This document shows, piece by piece, positions 41,701 through 53,909 of a DNA stretch of 64,000 bases (position 1 is the stretch's first letter; each line of letters starts with the position of its first letter). The DNA comes from Anastrepha obliqua (lineage: Eukaryota > Arthropoda > Insecta > Diptera > Tephritidae), in the NCBI RefSeq assembly GCF_027943255.1, contig NC_072896.1, forward strand, positions 36,792,501 through 36,856,500, read 5' to 3'. Under the pieces are notes generated by a model. The model did no database searches and was not told the origin of the DNA. It was given only the letters and a program-made list of their open reading frames with translations. Position numbers and translations under genes: made by a program.

Positions 41701-44700
41701 TTAAAATGTGCCGAATTTCTAAAATTCGCTAAAGCAAAAGGTTTGTTCGTAAACGCAGCAATATAGTTCGATTGCACGATGGACGATAGCAAAAAACTCG
41801 GGCAGAAGTTAAAAATATTTTATTAAAAGCTATAAAAGTGAATCAGTTAAAATCTGTACGCTTAAAAATGTCTATAACTTCTGAAAGAAAACTAAAACTC
41901 CGGAAGTTTTTATTTTGAAATATGTAAATGAGTTTTATAATGTTTTCACAATTGTGCGACAAAAAATGTATAGTTCCTTGTTATGCAAAAATGTTCGACC
42001 ACTTTTGTTAACCCCTTTTCTTACGATTAAATCTCGAGGAGTATGAGCATGCAGACAATTAATTTCAGCTCACTTCTATGTGAGAAATTATCATAAAATA
42101 AAACTTGAATATTTTTGGTTTTATTTAATATATTTATATAAAAGTAAAAACTATGATGAAACTATGAACTATGAAAACTACGATACAGGGCTAGTTTACT
42201 GGGGCGGCAGCCCTTGGTCGGGGAAAACCGGCTGCCATGGGAATGGAATTTGTTGCTATTTTTGCTCTGGTTGGACAACGCAGCAATGCAGAAAATTCTC
42301 TTCGATTTAAATCAGTCTGCTGTGATTAAGCAAGTATTGGGTAAGATTTTTGATCTATGTCAAAATCAAATTAGGAAAAGTTGATTAGGCTTTGCACTGC
42401 TACTTTTATGATCATAATTATTTCTAATTTACTATAATTGTTGAATTTCATCAAACAATACAATTTCAAATAAATGCAAGCAGAATATGTTTAAGCATAA
42501 ATGTTCCTAAATAAGTATTTGTAATTACAATATAGGAAACGTGGGGGAAAAAATCCAGAGGAAATGAAAACCAACGATTCAAAGCAATGCACCCAACCGG
42601 TTGAAGAAATTCCTGGCCGCGAAGTAAGCGATATTTCAGAAAACGACTCGGACTTAGAAGAAGTGGTTGATGATGTTCAGGCGATTTCAACAACTGAGTC
42701 TGATGGTAATTTGGATATTATTATAAGGCCCGAAGACCAATTAGTAGCAGGAGACGATTTATTTGCGGATATTTTTGAGTCTTCAACAGAGAAAGTGGCT
42801 AAAATTGATGTGAAAGAATCCAAACACGAATGCCCCAAAATGTGGACTGAAAACGTTGAAACTATCATTTTAGATAATGAAGAATGTAACATAGGAAAAG
42901 AAACCAAAAATTATGGCGAAGACGTTAATGAAGATAAAAACAAAGTAGCGCCAAGCGGTGAGGTTATAAGTGATAACACAAAAATGTCCTTTATATTGGA
43001 TGAGTTAAAAAAACAAGCTAACGACGTCAAAAACATTAGATTAGGCGACGTTGATATTGGCAACTCGAGTGACAAATTACCACCAAAAAATGAAATTATT
43101 GAAATATATGATAGTGATGACCAGCAACTTAAAAAAGAAATAACACCAAGTAAATCACCTAAGTTTAGAACGCCTTCGAAGAACAAAAGCATTAATGAGT
43201 ATTTCGAAACAAAATACGTAGTGAAACGAACTCCAGAAAATAATCTAAATGTGCAAGAAGAAAAACAGTCTCCTACCGTTAAGTCTCCTTTTTTTGTTAA
43301 GAAAACACCGTCGTCTCACAAAAAACGATCCGTTGGTAAAATCAATGCATCTCCTGTCCAAGGGCGCAAGCTATCTAAGGTATCTAAAACACTATTTGAG
43401 AGTTCTTCACCCACATCTTCTAATAAAGTAGTGGAGTTATCGAAAAAAGATATGGCTCAATTGAAGGCTGAGGTACGTATGCGTAAAATAGATATGAAGT
43501 AAAAAAACATAAGAAACGTATGTACTTCGTAATATTTAGGATTTACTGGAAAATGCGGCTAGTGCGCTTAAAGAGCAAAACACGACCGAACAACTTCAAA
43601 CATTGGCATTAGATTTAGCTAAAGAACGAAGTGATTTAGAAAACGAACGTAACCGCCAAGATCGATTGGGCACTGCGATTAACCAAAGCATGCATACCGA
43701 ATGTCAGGAGCTACTGAGGCTTTTTGGTATTCCCTATATTGTAGCTCCAATGGAGGCTGAAGCACAGTGTGCATTTCTAGAATCAGTAAATATAACGCAT
43801 GGCACCATTACCGACGATAGTGACATTTGGTTATTTGGAGGTAGAACTGTCTTTAAGAATTTTTTCGAACAAAAAAAACACGTTTTGAAATTCGAGGCTG
43901 ATAAAATTAGAGACACATTTAACTGCGACCGCGGAAAGTTAATACAATTAGCCTGTCTAGTAGGAAGTGACTACACAACAGGTAACAAATTGTCCAAGCT
44001 TTCTCTATAACTAATTAATTTTTATTTAATTCTTACTTTAGGCATACATGGCATCGGTACTGTTACAGCTTTGGAAATTTTAGCAACGTTCTCAGCGACA
44101 CCAAAAAACTTACAAGAATCTTATGCTGATCATCACTTACCTGGAACAGTTCTGTCAGCGCTTTGCCGTTTTCGGGACTGGTTGAAAACATACAAAGATT
44201 CATCTGAGCCCCCCGGTAGCTCGGCTCGCCTTAAGCTAAGAAAAAAATTAAAGAACATTGAGTTAAATGATGGATTTCCTAGCCCCGCGGTAAACTAAAA
44301 TAGGGTTTATAGAAAAATGCAAATATTGAAAACTAATGTACGTTTCATATAATAGGTCGTGGAAGCATATTTGTTCCCAAAAGTTGACAATAGTAAAGCT
44401 CAATTCAGCTGGGGTTACCCCGATGTGGACTCCATACATGATTTCACGAAAAAGATATTCGGTTGGACAACAATTAAAACTGATGAAATGCTTAAACCTG
44501 TTCTCAAGCGAATCAACGATAAGCAAACCCAAGCAAGTATACGCAATTACTTTTCCGTAAAGAGTGCTTTAAAGTCGCGAGGTATAAAGGTAAGTAAGCG
44601 TGTCCAGAAAGCGATCGACACTATGGCTGGCAAATTAGATATAACAGAAGCTGAAAACACTGCTACCAAGATTAAAAAACGAAACCGCCGTAACAAAAAA

Positions 44701-44973
44701 CAAGAGGAAGTTTCCAATAGCCAGCGACAGTTGGAGGCAGATTCTAATCAAACTTATCTTAATATCAATCGTGTGGAAGATGCTCCAAGCACAAGTACAG
44801 CTGCGTTGGCACGCCAAGCAAAGAAATTTACAGTGAGACTCCCTGAAACCAAAGATGTTATCCCACAACGAGAAAGAGACATAAAAAATATGTGTGAAAA
44901 AAAGGCAAAAGCTGCAGCTGTGTTAAGGAAATCTGCTGCAAAAGCCACAAAAATGAGGCGAAAGAATGAATAG
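38722..44973 (+). CDS. mus201: XPG/ERCC5-type DNA repair endonuclease
   Basis: Structure-specific 3' endonuclease of nucleotide excision repair (Rad2 family), nuclear. Coding exons by splice motifs and phase: 38722-38809, 38872-39047, 39115-39757, 39822-40272, 42536-43472, 43540-43981, 44042-44289, 44356-44973, giving 1,200 aa (human XPG is 1,186). XPG-N domain, residues 1-95: [30 protein letters not shown] long acidic spacer follows. XPG-I domain, about 820-910: [36 protein letters not shown]. The metal-binding acidic residues of both parts are kept. A PCNA-binding QASIRNYF (about 1054) and a basic C-terminus follow. Intron 4 is 2.3 kb with a LINE fragment; joining exon 4 directly to 42536 keeps phase and makes SLEEMKRGG. 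The start matches the family exactly. Confidence 0.93.
40273..42535. other. mus201 intron 4
   Basis: 2,263-bp intron starting GTGAGT and ending ATATAG. It contains a reverse-transcriptase fragment (40356-41440, antisense) and about 1.1 kb of unassigned AT-rich DNA, including ACATACATATGTATATATG near 41600. I found no extra exon that was needed. Confidence 0.75.
40356..41440 (-). mobile_element. Non-LTR retrotransposon RT fragment in mus201 intron
   Basis: Antisense to mus201. The frame 40385-41410 encodes RT motifs: [30 protein letters not shown] (active-site YADD), [28 protein letters not shown] and [17 protein letters not shown], ending near [13 protein letters not shown]. Past about 40550 the conserved continuation ([12 protein letters not shown]) is in another frame, so it carries shifts. 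The 5' endonuclease half is missing, as in a truncated copy. The YADD context is widespread in insect LINEs; I cannot fix the clade. Confidence 0.9.
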
Positions 44974-45111
44974 CTATAAATTCACAACCAAGGTCATATA
45001 AAATTAACAAGATTTAATATAATTCATAAAAAAAAAGATTTTTTGCTTATGTTGTTTTATAAAAAATACTTTAGCAGTTTCAGGTAGTGAACGAGACACC
45101 TAAACCTTTCA

Positions 45112-45342
45112 TCAGCGCCGGATAACTCCTTCCTCCCGGATGAAATGTCGTACACTAAAGGACACGTCGTCCGCATTGAATTTAGGCACCACGTGCTCTA
45201 TGTCGCTAAAGTCCATGCGATATAGTCTCTGTGCTGAGGCCCGATCCTCCAACTCCTCTAATTCATTAAGAGTGCCGGTAATGGCGGCGGTGTCGGCAAC
45301 ATTAGCAGTTACAGCGCTATCGGTAGTGATAGCTGTATTCAT
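45112..45342 (-). mobile_element. Possible LTR-retrotransposon gag fragment
   Basis: 76-codon frame containing FSDIEHVVPKFNADDVSFSV, which resembles the start of a capsid-like gag domain in insect LTR elements. Nothing similar follows and no LTR was found. Confidence 0.35.
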
Positions 45343-46220
45343 TGAGGCAGTTTGGGTTGTTTCCCCCTATCATCCAATACGATTTACAATAATTGGCGGA
45401 ACTGTATAGTCGTGGGTGCTGGTACATTATTACATTGCTAAAATGAAACATGTATATACTGATTTAATCACAGAAGAGCATTTTTCTTTTCTCCTGACTC
45501 ATTCTTTATACAGATATGTATTTAGGGAGTGTTCACTGGTCATGCAGAGTTGCGTTTACTATAAAAGATGCGCAAAACTGCTAGGTTCGGGTGGTTGCTA
45601 CTCTCCTAGAAGATGTGGAGGGGTTTACTTAAGTTTGGAAACTCATTGGGATACCACTAGTTTGGGCTCAAGTTTCCCCTCTAATCCTCAATATGATTAA
45701 ACCAATTCGTCTTTCTAATAAACTATGAAATACCCAAAGAAGTAAAAGTTTCGACAGCGATGTCACATTCCGGCAAGAGGCGGTTTCTAGTTCGTGCAAC
45801 GTTCTGCAGCGGTGTTGGCCATCATCACTTGTTACGTCAGCAAATCCGCCGATTCCTTCAAATTCAGTGAAGTTCGATTAATGGTCTGATATTTGGCACC
45901 CCTTCTGAATTCGTTTCACCATGGAATCGTCCAGAAATGCATATTGAAATTGACCGCTATTGTAACAAGCTTACATGCAACAATTTGCAATGTACATATG
46001 TACAATGTCACACACAAATATTCTTAGCTACTATAGACGTTGTAAGTCTATACTCTTTAGAAAATAAAATTTAATTTTTTTTTTTTAATTTTAATGTTGT
46101 TTGGCGGTACTGTAGATCCAAAAAGCGCAAAGAATGAAGTTTAATGGATTCATTTCTTTTTTAATATCCATTGTCACAATTTATTCAATAAATATCGCAT
46201 GTGTCTTTCCCACTTTTCAA
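45343..46220. other. Intergenic, no gene seen
   Basis: Between mus201 and the Tc1/mariner relic. Short frames only, no recognised similarity. Confidence 0.45.
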
Positions 46221-46924
46221 AAATACCATATTTGCTTCATTTATGAATGAACTTTATTCAATAAAACATAAATTGTTGGCAAATGAATTCCTTTAAAAAG
46301 TCACTTTTGGCCTGAATTATAGCTTTAAAACAGCCAGTGAAGCCATCGGCCATCTGCTCTTTAAAGCCAACTTTGGTCTTTAAAATACCTCACAAAGAAA
46401 AATCCAGCGGATTTGCATTTTAGGAAACCCGATAGCAATTTTGTCGGCAAAATTAAGTTTGTTTTTAATTCATTGGCGCGTGCTTTGTGTGATGATGCTG
46501 AGTCCTGTCGAAAGGTTTACGGTCTGTGGCCGAAATGTTTGTCTGCTCAAGACTTTAGCACAGCTTCTACAACCACTTCCCGATCACCTGTGCATTTATT
46601 TTATTTTGTCGAAACAGTCCAAAAATATGAGAGTAGTGCGTGATGCCTGTTTTTTGGGGATAATTTGAATGTACAAATGTTCAGCTGGCCTCCTGGCAAG
46701 TAAATAGGAATGGCGACTCACAATGAATGAGCAAAACTACGGTAAAGCCACTTACGGACAGCGTTCGTTGGCTCCAATGACCGTTTGAAAAATATAATTT
46801 AGGCCAAGTGTCGATTGGTCACCATTAAAAACCGCTGATACAGGTTTATACATTATTCAATTTGCCAACAATTTGTGTTTTACTAAATAAACTTCATCCA
46901 TAAATAAAGCAAATATGGTATTTT
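46221..46924 (-). mobile_element. Degenerate Tc1/mariner-type relic with long inverted repeats
   Basis: Arms of about 64 bp (46221-46284 and 46860-46924) are imperfect inverted repeats around AATACCATATTTGCTT and AAATTGTTGGCAAAT. The minus strand between them, near 46300-46410, has NANPLDFSL-stop-GILKTKVG, which resembles the conserved C-terminal transposase motif NPLDYSLWGIL with TGG mutated to TGA. The interior is shortened and full of stops. Confidence 0.55.
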
Positions 46925-47482
46925 ATTTTATTCCAATTAGGTAACAGTTAAATTATTCCACCTAAATAATGAAGTTGTAATTTTTTTTTAAATTTTTTGG
47001 ATGAGGTCTAGGTTTAATTTTCATCCGTAGGCCGCTACCTCGTTTTTCGTGAATATGATGTTTTAGTAACATCAGCTCGAGTTTTGCTATACTAATTTCA
47101 AACATTTATTTACGGGCAAGACGAGTTGTTATATCAAACCAAGGTAAGATAGTAGTAGTGGTATCAGAGTGGTATCGTTTCCACGACAGTCGGTTCTACG
47201 TTACCGAAACGACCCGGATTTATATCCGGCCAAGGACTGTCACTCCAGCAGCATTCCCCGTATGGAAGTATTTTTTTGGAAAAACAAATCCACTTTAGAT
47301 TGTTTGAAAAGTGGGTTAATCATAACATAATTTGAATTTGCTTCTGAAATTTTGAGGACACATTCTTGGATAGTTTGGGAAGACATTTATGCAAAAAAAA
47401 AAATCGATTTTTTGAAGCCTCTAAAGCAGGCTCCCCCTTAAATGATTCTATAAGTGAACCAACATTTTCAACCTTTTTAAAA
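46925..47482. other. Intergenic with a dispersed repeat
   Basis: 3' flank of AASDH. Holds a copy of a dispersed repeat at 47150-47275 and otherwise AT-rich sequence. Confidence 0.5.
47150..47275 (+). repeat. Dispersed repeat, copy 1
   Basis: Contains ACGACAGTCGGTTCTACG, GGCCAAGGACTGTCACTCC and GCATTCCCC. The same blocks occur at about 58530-58562 and 59020-59110. Probably the end region of a LINE family, judged by its company there. Confidence 0.6.
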
Positions 47483-50400
47483 TTACTTTATGGAAAATGA
47501 GTAGACGTAATTATCCCTGCAACCTAAAAAAATTTGATTATTTAGTTGACAAGGAGTGGAAAATACTTCTGCGGGTAGTTTGTGTGTAGCAACTAACTCG
47601 CCGGTTTCAGCCAACAAAAGCGCAATTAAACCATTAATGGAACAGCTTAATACAAAGTTATCTTTCTTCATAGAAATGGCTACAGGTGTTGCAAAGATGT
47701 TGCTATCAAGTTGTACCTTCCATAGTAGGTGTAATACAGGTGTACTTTGCTGGTTTTCATCAGCTGCATTCATGTACTTTAAACAGTACACATTCTTATC
47801 GTAGCAACCGAATAAAATTTTTCTCGAACTTGTATCATTGCTTTGTACTTTGCTATTCATATCAGGTATTGTAGTTAAACCAGAAAAAATTGAAGATCCA
47901 GCACAGAATGTTTTTATCTGAAAAATATAGAAGATATTCTCACCCTATCTGAACTTAAGTAATTATACAAACCACTTCTCCGCTTTCTGTATTACAAATG
48001 TGCACCTTTCCTACAACTTCGGCTAAAATAATTATGTTTTCCTCGTTGATTACAATAGGTGTTGAAAAGATAGGTGAACCACACTTTTGCAACCACTGGC
48101 ATTTACCAGAATCTGCACTAACGCTGCAATAAGTACCATCCAGAGCACAAATTATCATTGCAGCATCATTTATCAATACTGGACTGGCAAAGATACCTAT
48201 CGTACCGACTTTTTGACGCCAAATATAATTTTGTGTCTTCAAGAAAAACATATTTACTTAATTCATAAAAAATATGAGTTTTCAATGAAAAATATCCTAC
48301 CTTTAAGCAAACGCAAAACACATTGAATGTCTTGCCGTAAGTAGCTACGATAAGCCCGGATTTGCAGCTTAAAGGTTTCGCTTTGATGATTCCGCTCATG
48401 TCTATTCGCCAGTAAATACGACCATTTGTGTAGTTAAAAGCATACAAATGATGATCATAACAACCCACGAACGCCATATAGGGATTTTTATCATTCAAAG
48501 CCACTTCCACTTTGCACTCTATTCGATCCGGTAGCTCCAGTACAGCTATGGGATTCCCTTGTCTGCCATCAAGTGTTGCTAAAATATGCGAGTGTGAACC
48601 AACACATATCCATTTATTTCCAACAATGATTGGAGATGAATCCACACATTTATTAAGACTAGTACGCCAAAGAAACTTAAAATTTTTTGCAAGACAATCA
48701 TTTCGCTTATTGGATTGTACTTTAGATATAATTTGAGTTTTCGATAATGAGCATGATACCAAAAAGTCCTTAATAGATATTAGCGACTGTTGTGGGTTTA
48801 GTAACATTCCTAATAATTCACTACGATTGCTGGTGTGCTCCAAAATCGCACCAATTTCACTAGCCAATACGATTGCCTGGAAAGATGTGCCACCTGCAGC
48901 TGTAAATGACAAAATAGGATCCGGCTTATTTCTGGTACTAATTCTGGGCACCTCCGAGATTGGGTTCAATGGATCAAATCCCAAAGTTTCTATAATAAAA
49001 CTCTGTAAAATTTCTACGGGCTTTACCGATTGTTGGCATGTGTCTTCGGCAATTTGTGAAAGCATACAACGAATATCTACTTTTCCGTGTGAGTTTAGAG
49101 GAAATTTGCGAATAAATTTTATATCATCAGGTCGCTCTATTTCCATTAAGTTTTCTGCCAAAAGTCGTCGGATATGCACCGGTCCGGAGTTAGGGTAATC
49201 TGCACTAGTTTCTATAAAACAAATGAGCTTTTGCACTTCTTCTTGCCAGACACATTTAATATTTCTATGTTCAGTCTTTAATAACATCTGTATATTTTGC
49301 TGCAGAATTTCTGAAAAGATTCAAAGTAAAGTATAGTAGCTATATTGTTTTGCGGTTAAAGGAGAGTTTAATCAAGGAGAATATTATATTTTAATTAGTA
49401 CTCGACCTCGCGGCTGACATCACATACAATGTATGTATGTATATATTTAATTAGCTATTATTTATTAAATAAATGTATTTTTAATAAATCAATTTATGAA
49501 ATATATTTGGAGGCTCGGCAACTGGGCCTCATAAGTAAATTTATATTTACAGCTTTTTTTTGAGGATATCGGCCGTAGTTATGCTGAAATTTTATTTGGT
49601 AAACATCGCAAAATGTGTTTGGACAAATAGTCGTAAAGACGTAACAGACGTAGGTTGAAACGGTTGTTGTTGGGACACACTGCGCCCATTATGATACAGT
49701 ATAGGGAACTTATCTTTATCTATCCTAAAACCACTGTGTTCGTTTCAAAAATTTTGGAAGATCCCTGATTTCCACAGTACTGAGATGTTTCAATTCATGA
49801 AAGAATTATCTACTTTAAATGGCAAATCTACGTCTGAATAGAGCAGAACAATGTCACAGGAGGTGCAAGATCGTCTCTCCCTTATCTAGACAGCTTCTGC
49901 AGAAGTACGTGTTTTACCAATCCTCTGGGCGTGTCTGCCTATATCGCCGTAGCCGAAGGGATTGGTGCGTGACTACCATTAGGAGTACGTAGGTTCCCAT
50001 CGACAGGCTATGGCAAACCTACGGGTGTACTATATTTCTGCCAATAAAAGCTGTGATAAAAAGTACTGCCGTTCGGAGTCGGCTTAAAACTATAAGTCTT
50101 TCCTTTTTTTGGAAAACATCAACACTCTTACAACAAATAGGAGGTCGACCAAACTTTCAAAAACGGTGTAAGCGCCAATTATATATATCTCTCCAGGTAT
50201 CACATCACACTGTTTTCAAAATATTGCTATAAAGTTAACACAACCATATTTTAAGAACACTTGCCGAATTTAGTATCATGGCTATGTTCCGTTCGACTTT
50301 TTCGAGCCAGATGTAGTTGAGAGTGTTACAGCACCTACAATCCCTTTTCAACTTTCATACTAAATTTTTGTTACATAAGTTTCTGTTGAATCTGTAAGCT

Positions 50401-52267
50401 CTATACTCTTTGTTAACGACTTGACATTTTGGCCGGGTGACATAATATTACTTTCTGCAAAGGTTGGTGGAAATCTGGATATTATTGGATATATCTAACT
50501 GAGTGATGCTATTTTATGAACTTGTCGAGGCAGCATGCAAATTAAGAATAAAATTTTCGATAGCTCACTTGATATTCTATGTATTCTAACTGAAAAAATA
50601 TGTATGTATAATCATTTTTTATGTCCAAATGCATATAATAACCGGACGAGTGAATCCCGTAGAACACAAATATCGTGTTTTTCCGATGTGGTGTTATTTT
50701 TTCATTAGTAATTGCAAGTGAAGTTTTTAAACGGATAAAAATGAGTCGACTTCACATAAAGTCTAACTTTGTTTGACCATAAAATTTTGAGAACCACATA
50801 AAATTATTGCTTACCTAGATTTAAGCGAACACCCCTTCGCTTAATTATGCTGTCTATTCTGCCTAAATAGAACAAATTTCCACTTTCATCCTGACGGACC
50901 ACATCACCAGTAGCGCGGAAACACAATTCAGTGCTCTCATGACTGAACTGGCCATCTATGGAAAGAATATAACACTTTCGAGTCGCACTACCAATCTCCA
51001 ATTGTCCCTCGCATACTCCAGATAACTCCATACCACTCTTATCGATTATGCGAAGACTAGTCTGATTGTCGAGTAGCGCACCAAGAGGAGCTCGTTCCCA
51101 GCCATCATTAAAATTGCATTCATGCATTGTACACCAGCACGACAACTCCGTTATTCCGTAAATATTAAATATGCGCTTATTTATTGGCGCAGATGGCAAC
51201 CAAGAGTTCCATTCCAATCTTGTGGGAAAATCTTCCCCACCTAAAACTAAGCATCGCAAGGAATTACTTTCGTGTAAGATCACATCCTTTATGGCAGCAT
51301 CACCAAATAGACGGAAAAATGAAGGAGTTGCCTGTAAAAAGGTCGCACCTATGCAATTCGAATTTTCTCTTAATAAAGATCTGTCGTGATCTAGAAGTTT
51401 TGGCCATAAAATCTTTACTAATTTATTTGGGTTTAATCGCAAAGTTGGTGCGGATATTAGCAACGCAGCTCCTCTATTGAGTGCCAAAAATAAATCCACC
51501 ATGAAGGGATCAAATGTGAAAGGGGCGCATAAATAAATCACATCAGATTCCGATATTTTTAACTGTGTACTAAGAAATGTTTATTTAGTGAAACGAGCAT
51601 AGCATATCTCAATTCATCATACCTGATCGCGACAATATTGGGTTCCACACAAGAGTACGGCACTTGTACGATCTTTGGAAGTCCCGTAGTCCCCGACGTA
51701 GCAATACTATAACAGAGGTTTGGAACGTCGACACATGCATTTTTCTTTAAACTTGTATTTTCATAAATGTACATTTTGTTATGAAAAACCGTTACACACC
51801 CTATTTGTTTACAATTTCCATTATCATACTTCAGATCGGCTATTACATATTTTGCACCATGTGCATTCAACACAGCCTCGAAGTGTGATTGCGCTGTATT
51901 GCAATGCAATGGAATGAAGTAACAATTGTAGTTGAGGATGCTAAAAGGAATTACTTACAAAACACTCCAAAATTTTAATTAAAATATTGAACTTTTACCT
52001 AAGTAGTAGAACAATGCCAGAAGCTGTCAGACTTTGTATTTGCAATGCAATACCTACGTTTGGAATTACATTGTAAAGTTTGAACTGTTCCAAAACCTCG
52101 CTCACTGTCCCCAATATTGTGTCATATGTAAAAGATATTTCCTCATACTCTGATCTATAAATAATAAACAAATTTCTTCGAAACTTCTGTAATAACGTTA
52201 AATCGTATACTATCCCCATCTCACAAAGTGAAGAACAACATAATCCCAGTGTTGCTTCACTAGCCAT
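47483..52267 (-). CDS. AASDH: Beta-alanine-activating enzyme (AASDH/ACSF4)
   Basis: Adenylate-forming enzyme that activates an amino acid (beta-alanine in mammals) and loads it on its own carrier domain. Exons in minus order: 52267-51999, 51940-51623, 51569-50815, 49310-48301, 48236-47973, 47917-47483; total 927 aa (mammalian forms about 1,100). The adenylation domain is about 1-480, with YSIATSGTTGLPK (about 166), NIYGITELSCW (about 330), ATGDVVRQDESG (about 410) and GRIDSIIKRRGVRLNLGE. The carrier motif is AAGGTSFQAIVLASE, with the phosphopantetheine Ser near 587. The C-terminal part (about 660-927) is a PQQ-type beta-propeller with repeated CYD-LYAFN and GCRDNYVYSF blades. The exon 5 donor GTTTGT is weak but phase requires it. 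Confidence 0.88.
49311..50814. other. AASDH intron 3
   Basis: 1,504-bp intron containing a decayed SINE at 49944-50186. The rest is AT-rich with no recognised feature. Confidence 0.7.
49944..50186 (+). mobile_element. tRNA-derived SINE, decayed copy
   Basis: Plus-strand copy of the SINE at 28531. It starts with the A-box region CGCCGTAGCCGAAGGGATTGG and ends GTAAGCGCCAATTATA. The middle is diverged with several indels. Confidence 0.75.
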
Positions 52268-52318
52268 AACTTCGAGTAAATACTCAATATTTTCTTAACG
52301 TTCTTGTATGAAGTAAAA

Positions 52319-52978
52319 GTACGTTCACATTTGCACTAATTACCAATAAATCCACAAAATTAATCTACTCGTTTACATATGGCAGATTATCTGCAAAATT
52401 GACAATCAGCTGTCAATACTGATATAGAAATTATTTTGGTGGAATATTTCGGTGTTTTTGGTTTGTTTAATTATTATTAACGATATGAACAAAAGACAAC
52501 GAGAAGGAGTAACTAATTTAATTCCACAATTGACTGCTAATAATAAACAGTTGGAGGAAATCCGTAAACGACGTTTACTGAGGTTTCAAAAAATTATGGC
52601 AGCAATACGCATTCGAAATTCGATATTTCATTTTATAATAGGTAATAAGAGGACACACGCTTTTTTTCTGTTATATGAATGCATAGTTAATAATCCCTAA
52701 TAAATATTTTATTACAATTATATCTACAAACCTGTTTTCTTTATTTAGTTGTTTTCTTTATTTAGTTTTTACTTTAACGTTTTTCTTTGCACGCTTAAAA
52801 ATAATGATATATTATACAGAAAACACAGGGTTGTATGTCAAAAAGTACAGTTATTATGTAGGATTATTTCATAATTTCAGATTTTGGCAGAGAAATTTTG
52901 TATGGGAACACTCGCTTTTTAATTACGGATTGGAAGTTTACCACGAAAAAATAGATTATCTACTTTCATGTGAACGTA
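52319..52978 (+). mobile_element. Inverted element pair, left copy
   Basis: About 660 bp, bounded by TACGTTCACAT and ATGTGAACGTA, so it has short inverted ends of its own. It is matched along its length by the reverse complement of 53005-53673. It contains a 71-codon frame from 52484 (MNKRQREG...) of unknown origin. Likely a DNA transposon derivative; superfamily and target duplication are unresolved. Confidence 0.75.
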
Positions 52979-53004
52979 TTATAAGAATAAACAGACCTTA
53001 ATAA

Positions 53005-53673
53005 TACGTTCACATATAAGTAGATTATCTACTTTTTCGTGCTTAATTCCCAATCCGAAATTAAAAAGCGATATTCCCCATACAGAATTTCTCTCCTGAG
53101 ATCTGAGCTCATAAAATAATCCTAGATACCTTACCTTTTGATATGTAATAGATGAATATTTTTACGAATGCAAAGTGAAACGTCAAAATAAAAACTAAAT
53201 AAAATGGACTCCGGCGAAGAAAACAGGCTTGTAGACATAATTCTAATAAAATTTTGGTTACGTATTATTAAATGTGCGTTCATATTACAGAAAAAAGCGT
53301 GTGCCCATAAACGCTTTGCCTCTTATTACTTATTATAAAATAATAATTATAATTACGAATGTCAGAGGAGTATTGCCGCCATAATTTTTTTAAACCTCAC
53401 TAAACCTGGTTTACGGATTTTCTCCAACTGCTTATTACTATCAATCAAGTGCGCATTTAAATTAACTGTTCGTTCTCCTTGTCTTTTCGTAATATCGTTA
53501 ATAGTTAAAAAAATCAAAAACTCTAAAATATTCCAGCAAAGTAATTTCTATGAAGAAAAACCTTTCAGACAGTATTGACAGCTGATTGTCAATTTTTCAG
53601 GTAATCTGTCATATGTGAACGAGTAGATTAAATTCGTGTATTTATGCATTAAATTACTGCATATGTGAACGTA
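53005..53673 (-). mobile_element. Inverted element pair, right copy
   Basis: About 669 bp, reverse complement of the left copy with indels, again bounded by TACGTTCACAT and ATGTGAACGTA. It includes a segment (about 53160-53260) with extra sequence relative to the left copy. The centre of symmetry is near 52991. Confidence 0.75.
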
Positions 53674-53909
53674 TTTAAAGTTACATGTAGATATGCCTTA
53701 ACGATTCTTGGAAACTTTTGGTACGAAAACATACCGAGTGTCATTTTGACATAACTATTATTTTTTTATATTGTGTCAAAGGACGCGGGTTTGTTATTTT
53801 CTCGAAAAGGTGGCAGAAAATAGATTTTCTTAAATTATTTACAACCTCGCATAAATCCGTTAATTGAATTTACTATATTTGAAAACCTTCAGATTGTATT
53901 TTGGTCGTT

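Larger units (their letters stand above)
52268..53909. promoter_or_regulatory. AASDH-D12 divergent intergenic region
   Basis: 1.64 kb between the two start codons. All but about 50 bp next to AASDH and about 235 bp next to D12 is filled by the inverted element pair at 52319-53673. Core promoters must lie in these short flanks or inside the elements. No TATA box was evident. Confidence 0.6.

Noticed and set aside
42190..42350. Extra mus201 exon ending before GTAAGA near 42341
   Set aside because: An open stretch reaches a donor-like site, but no matching acceptor and no family resemblance were evident.
52484..52700. 71-codon frame MNKRQREG... as a host gene
   Set aside because: It lies inside the left copy of the inverted element pair, and the right copy is broken at the same place.
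53901..53909. D12 start upstream of the ATG at 53910
   Set aside because: The upstream codons begin with TTG; the first ATG in frame is 53910.
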